Shown: positions 51,881-61,654, counted from the first letter of the stretch. The stretch is 64,000 nt of DNA from JAFGPL01 sp046485045 (GCA_046485045.1 JAWOHT010000007.1:9133-73132); one strand, 5' to 3'. A program made the numbers and translations. Notes: generated from the sequence alone by a model not told the origin.

Positions 51881-53356
51881 ATGTCTAAATTTACCGACAG
51901 AATAGTTTCCGAAGGCCTAACCTTTGACGATGTGTTGCTCGTACCCTCTTACTCGGAGGTACTGCCCAAAGATGTTGACCTAACTACCAGACTTTCAAGA
52001 AATATTATCTTAAACACGCCCATAGTTTCTGCGGCGATGGATACTGTCTCTGAGGCCAACCTTGCCATTGCCATTGCCAGGGAAGGCGGACTGGGAGTGA
52101 TACATAAAAACATGAGTATCGAAAACCAGGCAAAGCAGGTAAAGATTGTTAAACGGGCTGAAAATGGAATGATTTTCGACCCCATAACCATCGAAAAAGA
52201 CCTTACTGTTGCTGATGCCCTTAGCCTGATGAAAGAGTTTAAGATCGGCGGTATTCCGGTGGTTGACAGCAAGCACAGGCTCATTGGCATTGTCACAAAC
52301 AGAGACCTTCGTTTTGAAAAAAAACTTGACAGACCGATAAGCGAGGTAATGACCCACGAAAACCTCATCACTACAAAAGTTGAGGTAAACCTTGAAGAGG
52401 CTTCAAATATCCTGCAGAATTATAAAATTGAAAAACTGCCTGTGGTAGATGAAAACCAGCGATTGATAGGCCTTATCACCTATAAAGATATAACCAAAGC
52501 CAAAGATAGGCCCTTTTCGTGCAAAGACAGTATGGGAAGGCTTCGTGTAGGGGCGGCTGTAGGGGTTACCAAAGACTCAATAGACCGAATCGAAGCGCTG
52601 GTAAAAGCAGATGTAGATGCAATATTTATTGATACCGCACACGGCCATACACACAATGTTATAGAACTGCTGAAACAGGCTAAAAAAGCATTTCCAGATA
52701 AAGATTTTATAATCGGCAACATTGCTACGGCAGAAGCTGCCTTAGATCTCGCCAATGCCGGGGCAGATGCGGTAAAGGTAGGTATTGGCCCCGGGTCAAT
52801 ATGCACTACCCGGGTGATCGCAGGCATAGGTGTTCCGCAACTCTCTGCAATATTCGATGTAGCCCAGGCGTTAAAAGGTAAGAATATACCCATTATTGCC
52901 GATGGAGGTATCAGGTACTCGGGAGACATTACCAAAGCGCTTGCAGCAGGCGCCAATTCTATAATGGCAGGATCGTTGTTTGCCGGTGTTGATGAGTCGC
53001 CCGGAGAAACAATTATCTTTAACGGCAGAAAATACAAAACTTACAGGGGCATGGGTTCTATCGAAGCAATGCAACAGGGATCGGGTGACAGGTATTTTCA
53101 GGATTCGGATGAAGATGCGAAAAAGCTGGTACCCGAGGGTATTGTTGCCAGGGTGCCTTATAAAGGATTGCTGTCAGAAGTGATCTTCCAGCTAATCGGT
53201 GGTCTCAGGGCAGGTATGGGCTATTGCGGGGCCAAAAACATAGAGGCGCTTTGGGATGCCAAATTTGTAAGGATAACCAATTCGGGGTTGTTTGAAAGCC
53301 ATCCGCACGATGTGTCTATAACCCGCGAAGCGCCAAATTACAGTCGAGAAAACTAA
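51881..53356 (+). CDS. guaB: IMP dehydrogenase
   Basis: GuaB oxidises IMP to XMP, the committing step to GMP. The 491-residue protein has FDDVLLVPSYSEVLP at the start, two CBS regulatory domains (about 95-205, with GIPVVDSKHRLIGIVTNRDL and KLPVVDENQRLIGLITYKD), and the catalytic loop GPGSICTTRVIAGIGVPQ with the active cysteine near residue 308, followed by ADGGIRYSGDITKALAAGA. Length and motifs are standard. Downstream genes start 20 bases later and encode periplasmic chaperones. Confidence 0.98.
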   Translation: MSKFTDRIVSEGLTFDDVLLVPSYSEVLPKDVDLTTRLSRNIILNTPIVSAAMDTVSEANLAIAIAREGGLGVIHKNMSIENQAKQVKIVKRAENGMIFDPITIEKDLTVADALSLMKEFKIGGIPVVDSKHRLIGIVTNRDLRFEKKLDRPISEVMTHENLITTKVEVNLEEASNILQNYKIEKLPVVDENQRLIGLITYKDITKAKDRPFSCKDSMGRLRVGAAVGVTKDSIDRIEALVKADVDAIFIDTAHGHTHNVIELLKQAKKAFPDKDFIIGNIATAEAALDLANAGADAVKVGIGPGSICTTRVIAGIGVPQLSAIFDVAQALKGKNIPIIADGGIRYSGDITKALAAGANSIMAGSLFAGVDESPGETIIFNGRKYKTYRGMGSIEAMQQGSGDRYFQDSDEDAKKLVPEGIVARVPYKGLLSEVIFQLIGGLRAGMGYCGAKNIEALWDAKFVRITNSGLFESHPHDVSITREAPNYSREN

Positions 53357-53375
53357 TAAACTAAAATATCAAACC

Positions 53376-55331
53376 ATGAAGAGATACATTAAATTTTTGA
53401 TTGTTTTTGCATCTATACCATTTGCAATCATTTCAGGCCAGGGAGACGAAATTCTGCTTACAATAGGCGATGAAAAGGTAAGTCGTGAAGAATTTGAGCG
53501 GATATACAGGAAAAATAACACCTCAACCGTCTACGACAACAAAGGTGTGGAGGATTATCTTCAGTTATTCATAAATTTTAAACTTAAAGTTACCGAAGCC
53601 GAAAGACTGGGATACGATACCTTATCATCATTCATCAACGAGCTTGCAGGGTACCGCGAACAGCTGGCAAAACCTTATCTCGAAGACAAAGAATCACAGA
53701 ACCTTTTGCTTGAAGAAGCTTATTACAGGTCGGTGAACGAAGTTTCTGCCAGCCATATCCTGCTGCGTTTAGAACCAGATGCTGCTCCGTCTGACACCTT
53801 GCTTATATACAACCAGATGCTCGGCATTAGAAACAGGATAACAAAGGGTGAACCCTTTGACAAGGTTGCCCGTGAAGAATCCGAAGACCCTTCGGCACAG
53901 AAAAGCGGTGGCCATCTTGGATGGTTCTCGGCATTTCAGATGATATATCCTTTTGAAACAGTAGCTTACAACACAAAAGTAGGTGATGTCTCAATGCCTT
54001 TCCGTACAAGGTTCGGATACCATATCATAAAAGTTGAAAACAAGCGGCCTTCACAGGGTAAGGTCAGACTGGCACATATCATGGTGCTTGGCAATGAAGA
54101 GGACCCAACTGCCCGCAGTGAAGGAGAAAAAAAGGTTTATGAATGCTATGAAAAGTTGAAAAATGGTGAAGATTTTGTAAAACTTGCAGCCGAATACTCC
54201 GATGACAAAAACAGTTCATCAAACGGGGGCGACCTAAACTGGATAAGGTCTGGAGTTATTCCCGATTATCTTGAAAAAGTGATTTTCAGCCTGAAAGACA
54301 GCGGAGATTTTTCCGAACCACAACCTACTGAATATGGCTGGCACATATTCAGGCTATTGGGTAAAACACCAGTTGAATCGTTCGAAGAATTGAAAGCCGA
54401 TCTTGAAAGTAAAGTCTCAAAAGACAACAGGAATACAGTAAACGAAAAGCTTCTTGTTGAACGTGTTAAGAATGAGTATGACTTTAAGCTTTACGAAGAA
54501 AACCTTCAACCCGTAAAGGAAATGCTTGATGATTCGGTATTTATCGGAAAATGGGACCCTTCGGTTGCCTTAGACCTTACCGACCCGGTTATATCATTTA
54601 CCAACAGTAATTATACCCAGTATGATTTTGCCAGGTACATTGCCGACCAAAAAGCTTACAAAACCGGATATACCTACGAAGACATAATAAATACAAGGCT
54701 TCAGGATTTCATTCGTGCAAAAGCTATTGAGTACGAGAAAAGCCAACTTGAATCTAAATATCCTGACTTTAAACATCTTATGAAAGAGTATCACGATGGC
54801 ATCTTACTATTTAACCTTACCGATGAGCTGGTTTGGAGCAAAGCCATGAAAGATACTGCAGGACTCGAACAATTTCATGAAAAAAACAAAAGCAATTACA
54901 TGTGGAAAGAACGTATCAGCCTTTCAACATACACATTTCAGGATTCATTACTTTCAAAAAAGATATTGAAACTTGCCGGAAAAAGGATGAAAAAGCCAAT
55001 GACCCCGCAACAGGTGCAGAAGCTGATTTGTAAAAACGATACCATTGCATGTGTTGACGTTGAAGACAGAAAACTTGAAAAGGATGATATGAAAAACCTT
55101 TCAGATATTGCCTGGCAAAAAGGGGTTATCGTTACAAAAAAAGACAATGGCAAATTTAAAGTAATGGCTGTAAATGACATAATTCAGCCAGAGCCCAAAA
55201 AATTGAGTGAGGCAAGGGGACTAATAACCGCCGATTATCAAACATACCTTGAACAGGAATGGATCAAAGTGCTCCGTGAAAAATATACCATTGAGGTTAA
55301 TCAGGAGGTACTTAAAAAAGTAGTTCAATGA
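53376..55331 (+). CDS. SurA-like periplasmic peptidyl-prolyl isomerase with two parvulin domains
   Basis: The 651-residue protein has a signal peptide ending near SGQ, a SurA-type amino-terminal region (IGDEKVSREEFERIYRKNN), and two parvulin domains: SASHILLRLEPDAAPSD to FGYHIIKVENKRPSQG (about 125-230) and RLAHIMVLGNEEDPTAR to YGWHIFRLLGKTP (about 230-335). A helical carboxy-terminal half with TPQQVQKLICKN follows. Such proteins escort outer-membrane proteins through the periplasm. It is the first of three chaperone genes ending in an OstA-like gene, an outer-membrane assembly row. Confidence 0.9.
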   Translation: MKRYIKFLIVFASIPFAIISGQGDEILLTIGDEKVSREEFERIYRKNNTSTVYDNKGVEDYLQLFINFKLKVTEAERLGYDTLSSFINELAGYREQLAKPYLEDKESQNLLLEEAYYRSVNEVSASHILLRLEPDAAPSDTLLIYNQMLGIRNRITKGEPFDKVAREESEDPSAQKSGGHLGWFSAFQMIYPFETVAYNTKVGDVSMPFRTRFGYHIIKVENKRPSQGKVRLAHIMVLGNEEDPTARSEGEKKVYECYEKLKNGEDFVKLAAEYSDDKNSSSNGGDLNWIRSGVIPDYLEKVIFSLKDSGDFSEPQPTEYGWHIFRLLGKTPVESFEELKADLESKVSKDNRNTVNEKLLVERVKNEYDFKLYEENLQPVKEMLDDSVFIGKWDPSVALDLTDPVISFTNSNYTQYDFARYIADQKAYKTGYTYEDIINTRLQDFIRAKAIEYEKSQLESKYPDFKHLMKEYHDGILLFNLTDELVWSKAMKDTAGLEQFHEKNKSNYMWKERISLSTYTFQDSLLSKKILKLAGKRMKKPMTPQQVQKLICKNDTIACVDVEDRKLEKDDMKNLSDIAWQKGVIVTKKDNGKFKVMAVNDIIQPEPKKLSEARGLITADYQTYLEQEWIKVLREKYTIEVNQEVLKKVVQ

Positions 55332-55370
55332 CTATTCAAATAAACAGGTTTTTTAAACTGACAACGCACA

Positions 55371-56228
55371 ATGATTAGCTTGAAAATAAAAGCAGCGGTT
55401 ATCGTGCTGGCTGTTATGGCTGCCAGCGGGTGTAAACACAGCAAGAATACACCCGCTGAATCGCCTGTAGTAAGGGTTTTTGACAAGTATCTGTATCCAG
55501 GCGATCTGGATAATGTTATACCCGACAACATTTCAAAATCAGACAGTACAATCCTGGCCAATGACTATATTGACAAATGGGTGCGAAAACAATTATTGCT
55601 TCGCCGTGCCGAGCTGAACCTAACCGAAGATGAAAAAAATGTAGATGAACAACTCGAAAACTACAGGTCGTCATTGCTTATATTTAAATATGAACAAAGC
55701 CTGATAAAGCAAAAACTTGATACCATTATTGATATATCTGAGATAAAAAATTATTACAATGACTACCCTGCCAATTTTCTGTTAAATGAAAATCTTGTTA
55801 AAGCGTTATTTATTAAAGTGCCAAAAACAGCGCCAAACATTTGGGAATTACGATTGTGGTACAGGTCTGAGAATGAGGAGTACCTGAAAAATCTTGAAGC
55901 ATACACATTTAAGTATGCCGAAAAATACGAGTATTACAATGATGACTGGGTAAATTTTGCTGAAATAGAAAAAGACCTGCCTCACAGGATTGATAATCCG
56001 CAAAATCTGTTAAAATACCGTAAGAATTACGAAGTAAAAGATTCGAGTCATTATTATTTTCTTAATCTCAAAGATTACAGGCTTGTTGGCAGCGTAGCCC
56101 CGCTAAGCTATGTAATGGAAGATATCCGCACGATCATTATGAACAAAAGAAAAATTCAACTTATCAACAGGCTCGAGTCAAATATCTACAACGATGCCCT
56201 CAACAAAGACTATTTTACAATTTATTAA
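55371..56228 (+). CDS. SurA-N-like lipoprotein without parvulin domain
   Basis: The 285-residue protein has a lipobox signal (VMAASGCKHSK, Cys22). Its body resembles the amino-terminal chaperone part of SurA (DYIDKWVRKQLLLRRAELNLTEDEKNVDEQLENYRSSLLIFKYEQSLI), but no parvulin motif like SHIL...GYHI is present. The region where one would sit (ENLVKALFIKVPKTAPN) is reduced. It is therefore likely a chaperone without isomerase activity, anchored to a membrane. It sits between two true parvulin chaperones and probably works with them. Confidence 0.8.
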   Translation: MISLKIKAAVIVLAVMAASGCKHSKNTPAESPVVRVFDKYLYPGDLDNVIPDNISKSDSTILANDYIDKWVRKQLLLRRAELNLTEDEKNVDEQLENYRSSLLIFKYEQSLIKQKLDTIIDISEIKNYYNDYPANFLLNENLVKALFIKVPKTAPNIWELRLWYRSENEEYLKNLEAYTFKYAEKYEYYNDDWVNFAEIEKDLPHRIDNPQNLLKYRKNYEVKDSSHYYFLNLKDYRLVGSVAPLSYVMEDIRTIIMNKRKIQLINRLESNIYNDALNKDYFTIY

Positions 56229-56237
56229 TTAAACATC

Positions 56238-57575
56238 ATGCAAAGGTTATTTGTATCGTTTTTCATCATATTTTTCAATATGCAGTTACATGCCCAGAGT
56301 GTCATCGTTGATGAGATTGTTGCTGTAATCGGGGATAAAAAGATACTGTTCTCTGAAATAGAAAGAGAATACGCAAATATGCTGCAACAAGGCCAGGATC
56401 CATACGATGGGCTTCGTTGCAGTATTCTTGAAGGACTGCTTACACAGAAATTAATGGTAAACCAGGCCCAGGTCGACAGTATTGAGGTAACAGAACTTCA
56501 GGTAGAGGGCGCGCTAGATCAAAGAATGCAATACTTTATTAACCAGATTGGTTCCGAAGAAAAACTTGAGGCATACTTCAACAAATCTGTTCTTGAAATA
56601 AAAGACGATAACAGGGATGCCATACGCGAACAGCTACTCACAGAAAGAATGAGGTCTGAAATCGTGAAAGAACTCAAGGTTACCCCATCTGAAATAAGGG
56701 CTTTTTATAAAAAACTGCCTCCCGATAGCATACCTTATATTAATGCCCAGGTTGAAGTGAGCCATATCGTGCTTTACCCGGCTTCGGGAGAAAAAGCTGT
56801 GCTTGATGTACGTGAAAAACTTCTCGGCCTCAGACAGCGAATCATTGACGGTGAAAATTTCGCCACATTGGCTGTTTTATATTCCGAAGACCCCGGATCA
56901 GCAGTGAAAGGCGGAGATATCGGATTTGTTTTTAAAGGTGAGCTCGATGCTGAATATGCCAAAACAGCTTCGGCGCTTAAAGTGGGCCAGTTTTCAAGAA
57001 TCGTGGAATCGTCTTTCGGTTACCACATCATTCAATTACTCGACAGGCAAGGAGACAGAATCCATACCCGGCACATACTTATGAAACCAAAAATATCTGT
57101 TGAAGAAAGAATTAAAACCGAAACCAGATTAGACAGCATTCTTACACTTGTAAGGCTTGATTCGATGAAGTTTGAAACAGCCGCGATGTATTTCTCAGAA
57201 GACAAAGATACACGGTTAAACGAGGGCAATCTTGTTAATCCTCAAACAGGCAATGCAAAATTTGAACTCGATGAATTCGATACCCGAGATTATATCGTAA
57301 TAAACAAACTTGGCATCGGAGAAATTTCTCAACCTTACGAAACAATAGACAAAACTGGTAAGATCATATATAAAATCGTCAAGCTTAAATCACGGTCAAA
57401 TCCCCATGTCGCCAACCTTAGAGAAGATTATCATCTCTTCAAGCAAATGGCTATGGCATCGAAAGAAAATGAAATTTTCATGAAATGGATTGCCGATAAA
57501 ATCAGGAATACTTACGTTAAAATAGAAGACAGGTATAAAGATTGTGATTTCTCCTTTGAAGAATGGTTGAGATAA
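56238..57575 (+). CDS. surA: SurA-type periplasmic peptidyl-prolyl isomerase
   Basis: The 445-residue protein is the closest of the three to canonical SurA. After a signal peptide (about residues 1-20) it has the SurA amino-terminal domain (VDEIVAVIGDKKILFSEIEREY), a first parvulin domain (VEVSHIVLYPASGEKAVL to FGYHIIQLLDRQ, about 170-275), and a second, more divergent one (HTRHILMKPKISVEERI, about 275-390). It guides beta-barrel proteins to the outer membrane. The gene starts nine bases after the upstream lipoprotein gene and seven before the OstA-like gene. Confidence 0.92.
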   Translation: MQRLFVSFFIIFFNMQLHAQSVIVDEIVAVIGDKKILFSEIEREYANMLQQGQDPYDGLRCSILEGLLTQKLMVNQAQVDSIEVTELQVEGALDQRMQYFINQIGSEEKLEAYFNKSVLEIKDDNRDAIREQLLTERMRSEIVKELKVTPSEIRAFYKKLPPDSIPYINAQVEVSHIVLYPASGEKAVLDVREKLLGLRQRIIDGENFATLAVLYSEDPGSAVKGGDIGFVFKGELDAEYAKTASALKVGQFSRIVESSFGYHIIQLLDRQGDRIHTRHILMKPKISVEERIKTETRLDSILTLVRLDSMKFETAAMYFSEDKDTRLNEGNLVNPQTGNAKFELDEFDTRDYIVINKLGIGEISQPYETIDKTGKIIYKIVKLKSRSNPHVANLREDYHLFKQMAMASKENEIFMKWIADKIRNTYVKIEDRYKDCDFSFEEWLR

Positions 57576-57581
57576 AAACCC

Positions 57582-59126
57582 ATGTTGCAGCCGCATAATA
57601 GAAAACTTGATTTTCACGTTGCCGGAATTTTGTGGTTTCCTGCACTATTGCTTATTCTTCTGGCGTCACCTTTCGGAATTAGCGCGCAGGAAACAAGGCA
57701 GATCGAATACGATGCCGAAAATATGGAATATGATAAGTTCATTGCCAATGGTGCGTTCAGGCTTTGGGACCAGGTGGTCTTCAGGCACGAAGGCGCCATT
57801 ATGTATTGCGACAGCGCCTATTATTATCCCAGCCTTAATTCTCTTGATGCATACAACCGCATCTATATCAACCAGGGAGACACCCTGCGCCTGTACGGCG
57901 ACTATCTTCATTATGACGGTAATACAAGACTTGCCCAGGTTGAAGGTAATGTAAGGCTCCTCGATAAAGACAACGAGCTTACAACGACTGTGCTTGATTT
58001 CGATATGAAAAACAATATCGGTTACTATACCAATTCTGCTGATATTGTAAGAGGTGAAAACAACCTGCGCAGCCAAATCGGTTACTATTATGCCCGGCGA
58101 CACATGTATTTTTTTAAAGACAGTGTGGTAATCGTTAACCCCGATTATACAATTTATTCTGATACCCTGGAATACAATACCGAACTAAACATGGCATATA
58201 TGCAGGGCCCTACAAGGATAATCGGGGATAGTAGTTACATTTACTGCGAAGATGGATGGTATGACATGGAAAAGAATATTTCGATGCTGAGAGAGAATGC
58301 CTACATCGAAAATAAAAAGCAAACAATAAAGGGCGACAGCCTTTATTACGAACAAGACAACGGTATTGGCAAAGCATACAGTAATGTAGAACTGTTTGAC
58401 ACGAAACAAAACATACTGCTACTGGGCAATTTTGCCGATTACAACGAAAATACCGAAGAAGCGCTTCTCACAGACAGCGCAGTTTTTGTTCAGATCAACA
58501 ACGGGGACTCAATATTTGTACATGCCGATACCTTAAGGTCTGAACTCGATACCCTTGGATATAAACTTATCAGGGCATTTTATAAGGTTAAGCTGTTTAA
58601 GAATGACCTGCAGGGCAAATGCGATTCATTGACCTACTCTTTTGCCGATTCAGTGATAAGACTCTTTCATCATCCGGTATTGTGGTCGCAGGATAATCAG
58701 TTAAGTTCGCAGTATATCGAGATTGCCACGAAAAATCACAAAATAGACAGGATGTACCTTTCGCAATCTGCTTTTATTGCAAACATTGTTGATTCTATAA
58801 GATTCAACCAGATAAAAGGCAGGGACATGATCTGTTATTTTTCCGATAACGAACTATACAAGATTGATGTCAACGGAAACGGAGAATCGTTGTATTATAT
58901 TAAAGATGAGGAAGACCTTATCGGGGTGAATAAATCAGAAAGCGCCTATATTATCATATTATGGAAGGAGGGAAAGGCAGACACCATCAAATCGTTTCCT
59001 AAACCTACAGCGGTGCTGTACCCGCTCGACGAGCTTCCCGAAGATCAAAAAAGAATGAAAGACTTTAAATGGCTTGAAAATTTAAGGCCAAAAAGCAAAG
59101 AAGAGATTTTTATTTGGACAGAATAG
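57582..59126 (+). CDS. OstA-like protein (LptA/LptD amino-terminal family)
   Basis: The 514-residue secreted protein consists of the beta-jellyroll repeats of the OstA/LptA family: YDAENMEYDKFIANGAFRLWDQVVFRHEGAIMYCDSAYYY and later DTLRLYGDYLHYDGNTRLAQVEGNVRLLDKD. Such domains carry lipopolysaccharide across the periplasm. It is longer than LptA and lacks a clear LptD barrel, as is usual in Bacteroidota where this gene is called OstA-like. It ends the chaperone row, supporting a role in outer-membrane assembly. Confidence 0.9.
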   Translation: MLQPHNRKLDFHVAGILWFPALLLILLASPFGISAQETRQIEYDAENMEYDKFIANGAFRLWDQVVFRHEGAIMYCDSAYYYPSLNSLDAYNRIYINQGDTLRLYGDYLHYDGNTRLAQVEGNVRLLDKDNELTTTVLDFDMKNNIGYYTNSADIVRGENNLRSQIGYYYARRHMYFFKDSVVIVNPDYTIYSDTLEYNTELNMAYMQGPTRIIGDSSYIYCEDGWYDMEKNISMLRENAYIENKKQTIKGDSLYYEQDNGIGKAYSNVELFDTKQNILLLGNFADYNENTEEALLTDSAVFVQINNGDSIFVHADTLRSELDTLGYKLIRAFYKVKLFKNDLQGKCDSLTYSFADSVIRLFHHPVLWSQDNQLSSQYIEIATKNHKIDRMYLSQSAFIANIVDSIRFNQIKGRDMICYFSDNELYKIDVNGNGESLYYIKDEEDLIGVNKSESAYIIILWKEGKADTIKSFPKPTAVLYPLDELPEDQKRMKDFKWLENLRPKSKEEIFIWTE

Positions 59127-59155
59127 AAAAAAGGGACTGGTAAAAACCAATCCCT
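59127..59155 (-). terminator. Terminator for the DUF2795 gene
   Basis: On the minus strand AGGGA-T-TGGT and ACCA-G-TCCCT form a stem with one mismatch, followed by six T. It ends the small minus-strand gene and lies directly after the convergent OstA-like gene. Confidence 0.75.
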
Positions 59156-59158
59156 CTA

Positions 59159-59380
59159 TCAATATTCATCTTCGTTGAAGAAAAAGTCGTCTTTACTGGG
59201 ATAATCGGGCCAAATATCTTCGATACTCTCGTATATCTCGCCCTCATCTTCTATCTCCTGCAAATTCTCTATAACTTCCATTGGGGCACCTGAACGGATG
59301 GCAAAGTCAATTAGCTCATCTTTTGTGGCTGGCCATGGAGCATCTTCAAGTTTTGATGCAAGTTCTAGTGTCCAATACAT
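59159..59380 (-). CDS. DUF2795-family small acidic protein
   Basis: The 73-residue protein matches DUF2795: YWTLELASKLEDAPWPATKDELIDFAIRSGAPMEVIENLQEI, then an acidic tail ending in DDFFFNEDEY. The function of the family is unknown. It is monocistronic, with a TATATTTG promoter box at 59419-59426 and its own terminator. Confidence 0.9.
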   Translation of the reverse strand: MYWTLELASKLEDAPWPATKDELIDFAIRSGAPMEVIENLQEIEDEGEIYESIEDIWPDYPSKDDFFFNEDEY

Positions 59381-59418
59381 AATTGCTGAAATTTAAAAAG
59401 TTTTACCCTAAAAAAGTG

Positions 59419-59426
59419 CAAATATA
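59419..59426 (-). promoter_or_regulatory. Candidate -7 box (TATATTTG) for the DUF2795 gene
   Basis: TATATTTG on the minus strand fits TAnnTTTG, 39 bases before the start at 59380. It also falls just before the 3' end of the cobalamin gene. Confidence 0.5.
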
Positions 59427-59439
59427 AAAAAATTATCAT

Positions 59440-59991
59440 TTAATCAACTTTTGATGGCCATTTAATTTCATCTGACTGAAATTCAAATGATAAGTAACGC
59501 GATAAAATAAAAAAATAATCTGATAGCCTGTTTAAATAATTCATTACCAATACAGGTACCTGACCGTGCCCGGTAAGTGCAATAACCCGCCTTTCAGCCC
59601 TTCGGCAGATGGTTCGCACCACATGGCATAACGATACAGTTTCATTTCCTCCCGGCAACAAAAACGAACTAATGGGAGGTACCTGTTCGCTCATTCGGTC
59701 TATTTCCTGTTCAAGAAATGCCACATCTTGTTCTTTGAGTGCGGGCAATTCTGTTTTACAGTCATCACAGTCTGCAGCAAGTATACAGGCACATACCATC
59801 AGTCTGTCTTGTACCATTATCAGTGTCTCTTTTATTTCGTGCTTTATATCCCTGTCCCTTAGCAGGCCAGTGAAAGCGATTAACTCATCTACTGTGCCGT
59901 AAGCCTCGATTCGTATATCCGATTTCATTACCCTTTTCCCTCCCAGTAAAGAGGTTTCTCCTGTATCACCCGCCCTTGTATATATTTTCAT
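59440..59991 (-). CDS. PduO-type cob(I)alamin adenosyltransferase
   Basis: This enzyme transfers adenosine from ATP to cobalt to make coenzyme B12. The 183-residue protein begins with the conserved KIYTRAGDTGETSLLGGKRV and DIRIEAYGTVDELIAFTG, and later has FLLPGGNETVSLCHVVRTICRRAERRV and VMNYLNRLSDYFFILSR; the arginine pair is part of the active site. The family length is near 180-190. It follows the ABC ATPase gene on the same strand after 42 bases. Confidence 0.95.
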   Translation of the reverse strand: MKIYTRAGDTGETSLLGGKRVMKSDIRIEAYGTVDELIAFTGLLRDRDIKHEIKETLIMVQDRLMVCACILAADCDDCKTELPALKEQDVAFLEQEIDRMSEQVPPISSFLLPGGNETVSLCHVVRTICRRAERRVIALTGHGQVPVLVMNYLNRLSDYFFILSRYLSFEFQSDEIKWPSKVD

Positions 59992-60033
59992 TGTTTAATT
60001 TTTAAGATGAAAACAGTAAACACAACAAAATGT

Positions 60034-60741
60034 TTATACCGTTTCAACAATCGGGTGGGTATTTCTCCTGTCGTATTCAATCTGTCCGTCTATGAGGCGG
60101 ATAATCCTTCTTGCATGTTTGGCAATATCTTCTTCGTGTGTTACCAGAATAATGGTATTGCCGTTGGAATGAATTTCCTGCAAAAGCATCATAATGTCAA
60201 TTGATGTTTTTGAGTCTAGGTTACCCGTGGGTTCATCTGCAAGAATTATAGAAGGTTTGTTGACAAGTGCACGGGCCACTGCTACACGCTGCCTTTGCCC
60301 CCCCGAAAGTTCGTTTGGCTTATGCAGCATTCTGTCTGTAAGCCCCACGCTTTCAATCACCTCTTCTGCCCGCTTTATCCGTTCAAATTTGGGCATACCT
60401 GCATAGATCAGCGGAAGCATAACATTTTCAAGGGCTGTATACCGTGGCAGCAGGTTAAAAGTCTGAAAAACAAAACCTATTTCGGTATTGCGTATTTCTG
60501 CCAACTGGTCGTCTTCCATCTTGCTTACATCCTTGCCATTAAGGACATACTCACCATGAGTGGGGGTGTCAAGGCACCCGATAATATTCATCAGGGTAGA
60601 CTTGCCCGAGCCCGACGGACCCATAATTGCAACAAACTCATTCTTGTGTATCTCGGTAGAAAGCGAACGCAAAGCCTGTACAACCTGGTTGCCTACCTCG
60701 TAATTCTTAACGATACCATTTAACCTGATCATTGTATCCAT
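60034..60741 (-). CDS. ABC transporter ATPase of the MacB/LolD family
   Basis: The 235-residue protein has Walker A GPSGSGKST (about residue 41), the signature LSGGQRQRVAVARAL (about 144), Walker B IILADEPTGNLDS (about 164) and the H loop VTHEED (about 205). The length and sequence resemble LolD or MacB ATPases, which move lipoproteins or peptides. No membrane partner gene is adjacent, so the transported substrate cannot be named. A near-match -7 box (TATTTTTA) is at 60767-60774. Confidence 0.92.
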   Translation of the reverse strand: MDTMIRLNGIVKNYEVGNQVVQALRSLSTEIHKNEFVAIMGPSGSGKSTLMNIIGCLDTPTHGEYVLNGKDVSKMEDDQLAEIRNTEIGFVFQTFNLLPRYTALENVMLPLIYAGMPKFERIKRAEEVIESVGLTDRMLHKPNELSGGQRQRVAVARALVNKPSIILADEPTGNLDSKTSIDIMMLLQEIHSNGNTIILVTHEEDIAKHARRIIRLIDGQIEYDRRNTHPIVETV

Positions 60742-60766
60742 GAAGAAAATTTCTGATGTTTACCTG

Positions 60767-60774
60767 TAAAAATA
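60767..60774 (-). promoter_or_regulatory. Weak candidate -7 box (TATTTTTA) for the ABC ATPase gene
   Basis: TATTTTTA is one base from TAnnTTTG and lies 26 bases before the ATG. Confidence 0.3.
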
Positions 60775-60828
60775 GCATTTATCATTCTTCTTTTAGCACT
60801 GCAAAATAAAAAAATTCACTCACTCCTG

Positions 60829-61617
60829 TTAATATTTTATAACATAATCCTGTTTCAGGTATTTCGGTCCTGTAATTGCTATACCCATTCTGAAAAGGCT
60901 GATTGAAATCTTCACCCTGTTGTCGGCCCTGATGAGTTTCCACGCGTTGTACATATCTTCAGACCAGTTGATGTCATCAAATACCATCAGCGACTCTTCA
61001 GCATGGCCGCAGCAAAGCCCGAAATAGTCCATGGTGGCATCTCCCCTATGATTGCCGTCAATATAAAACAACATCCTGCCTGTGCATCTTTTTAACAATT
61101 CGGGCAATACATCATCAAAATTACCTTTGATCACCTCTATGTTTTGCAGACCCGATTGTCTGAAGTTTTCTGCCGCAATGTCTGCCAATGCCTCGTTTGC
61201 TTCTATCGTGAATACCTTTTTTGAGGGGTCTGCCATTGCCAGGTACATGGTGCTGATTCCTGCCGAAGTGCCTAATTCGACGATTGTATCTGGATTGAAA
61301 TATTTTACTGTACGGTACAGCATTGTTCCGTATTTCTTTACCACCGACGAACTTTTCACAACCGATCTGAGGGTCCTTGCCCCACCCTCTTTGGTTTTCG
61401 TACCCGCCCCGTGGTTATCTGTGAGAATCTCTTTTTTGCTTTTTAAAAGCGCTTCGCGTTTTTGTTCAATCTTAAGCATGCCGGCATTCAACGCTTTAGC
61501 GCACAGCGCCTCCCTTACAAAATTGTAAACAAAAGGTGAATGGATACCATGGCCTGATTTATGCCCCGCGAAGAGTTTGTAAGAAAGATACCGAAGTGCT
61601 ATATTTACCGGTGCCAT
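60829..61617 (-). CDS. Class I SAM-dependent methyltransferase
   Basis: A 262-residue protein with a Rossmann-type methyltransferase fold: motif I IVELGTSAGISTMYLA, then VFTIEANEALADIAAENF and VIKGNFDDVLPELL, and an acidic motif FYIDGNHRGDATMDYF. The pattern fits Methyltransf_24-type enzymes; the substrate is unknown. The amino-terminal part (YLSYKLFAGHKSGHGIHSPFVYNFVREAL) is family-typical. The ATG at 61617 is chosen, because an upstream in-frame start would overlap the divergent recG gene and pass the promoter box. Confidence 0.88.
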   Translation of the reverse strand: MAPVNIALRYLSYKLFAGHKSGHGIHSPFVYNFVREALCAKALNAGMLKIEQKREALLKSKKEILTDNHGAGTKTKEGGARTLRSVVKSSSVVKKYGTMLYRTVKYFNPDTIVELGTSAGISTMYLAMADPSKKVFTIEANEALADIAAENFRQSGLQNIEVIKGNFDDVLPELLKRCTGRMLFYIDGNHRGDATMDYFGLCCGHAEESLMVFDDINWSEDMYNAWKLIRADNRVKISISLFRMGIAITGPKYLKQDYVIKY

Positions 61618-61654
61618 AATAAAGAAACAGGTTGAAGTTAACATACCCGACTGG

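Noticed and set aside
60000..60033. Cobalamin riboswitch linked to the adenosyltransferase gene
   Set aside because: The gap upstream of the gene is only 42 bases, too short for a cobalamin riboswitch, and no B12-box-like sequence is visible.
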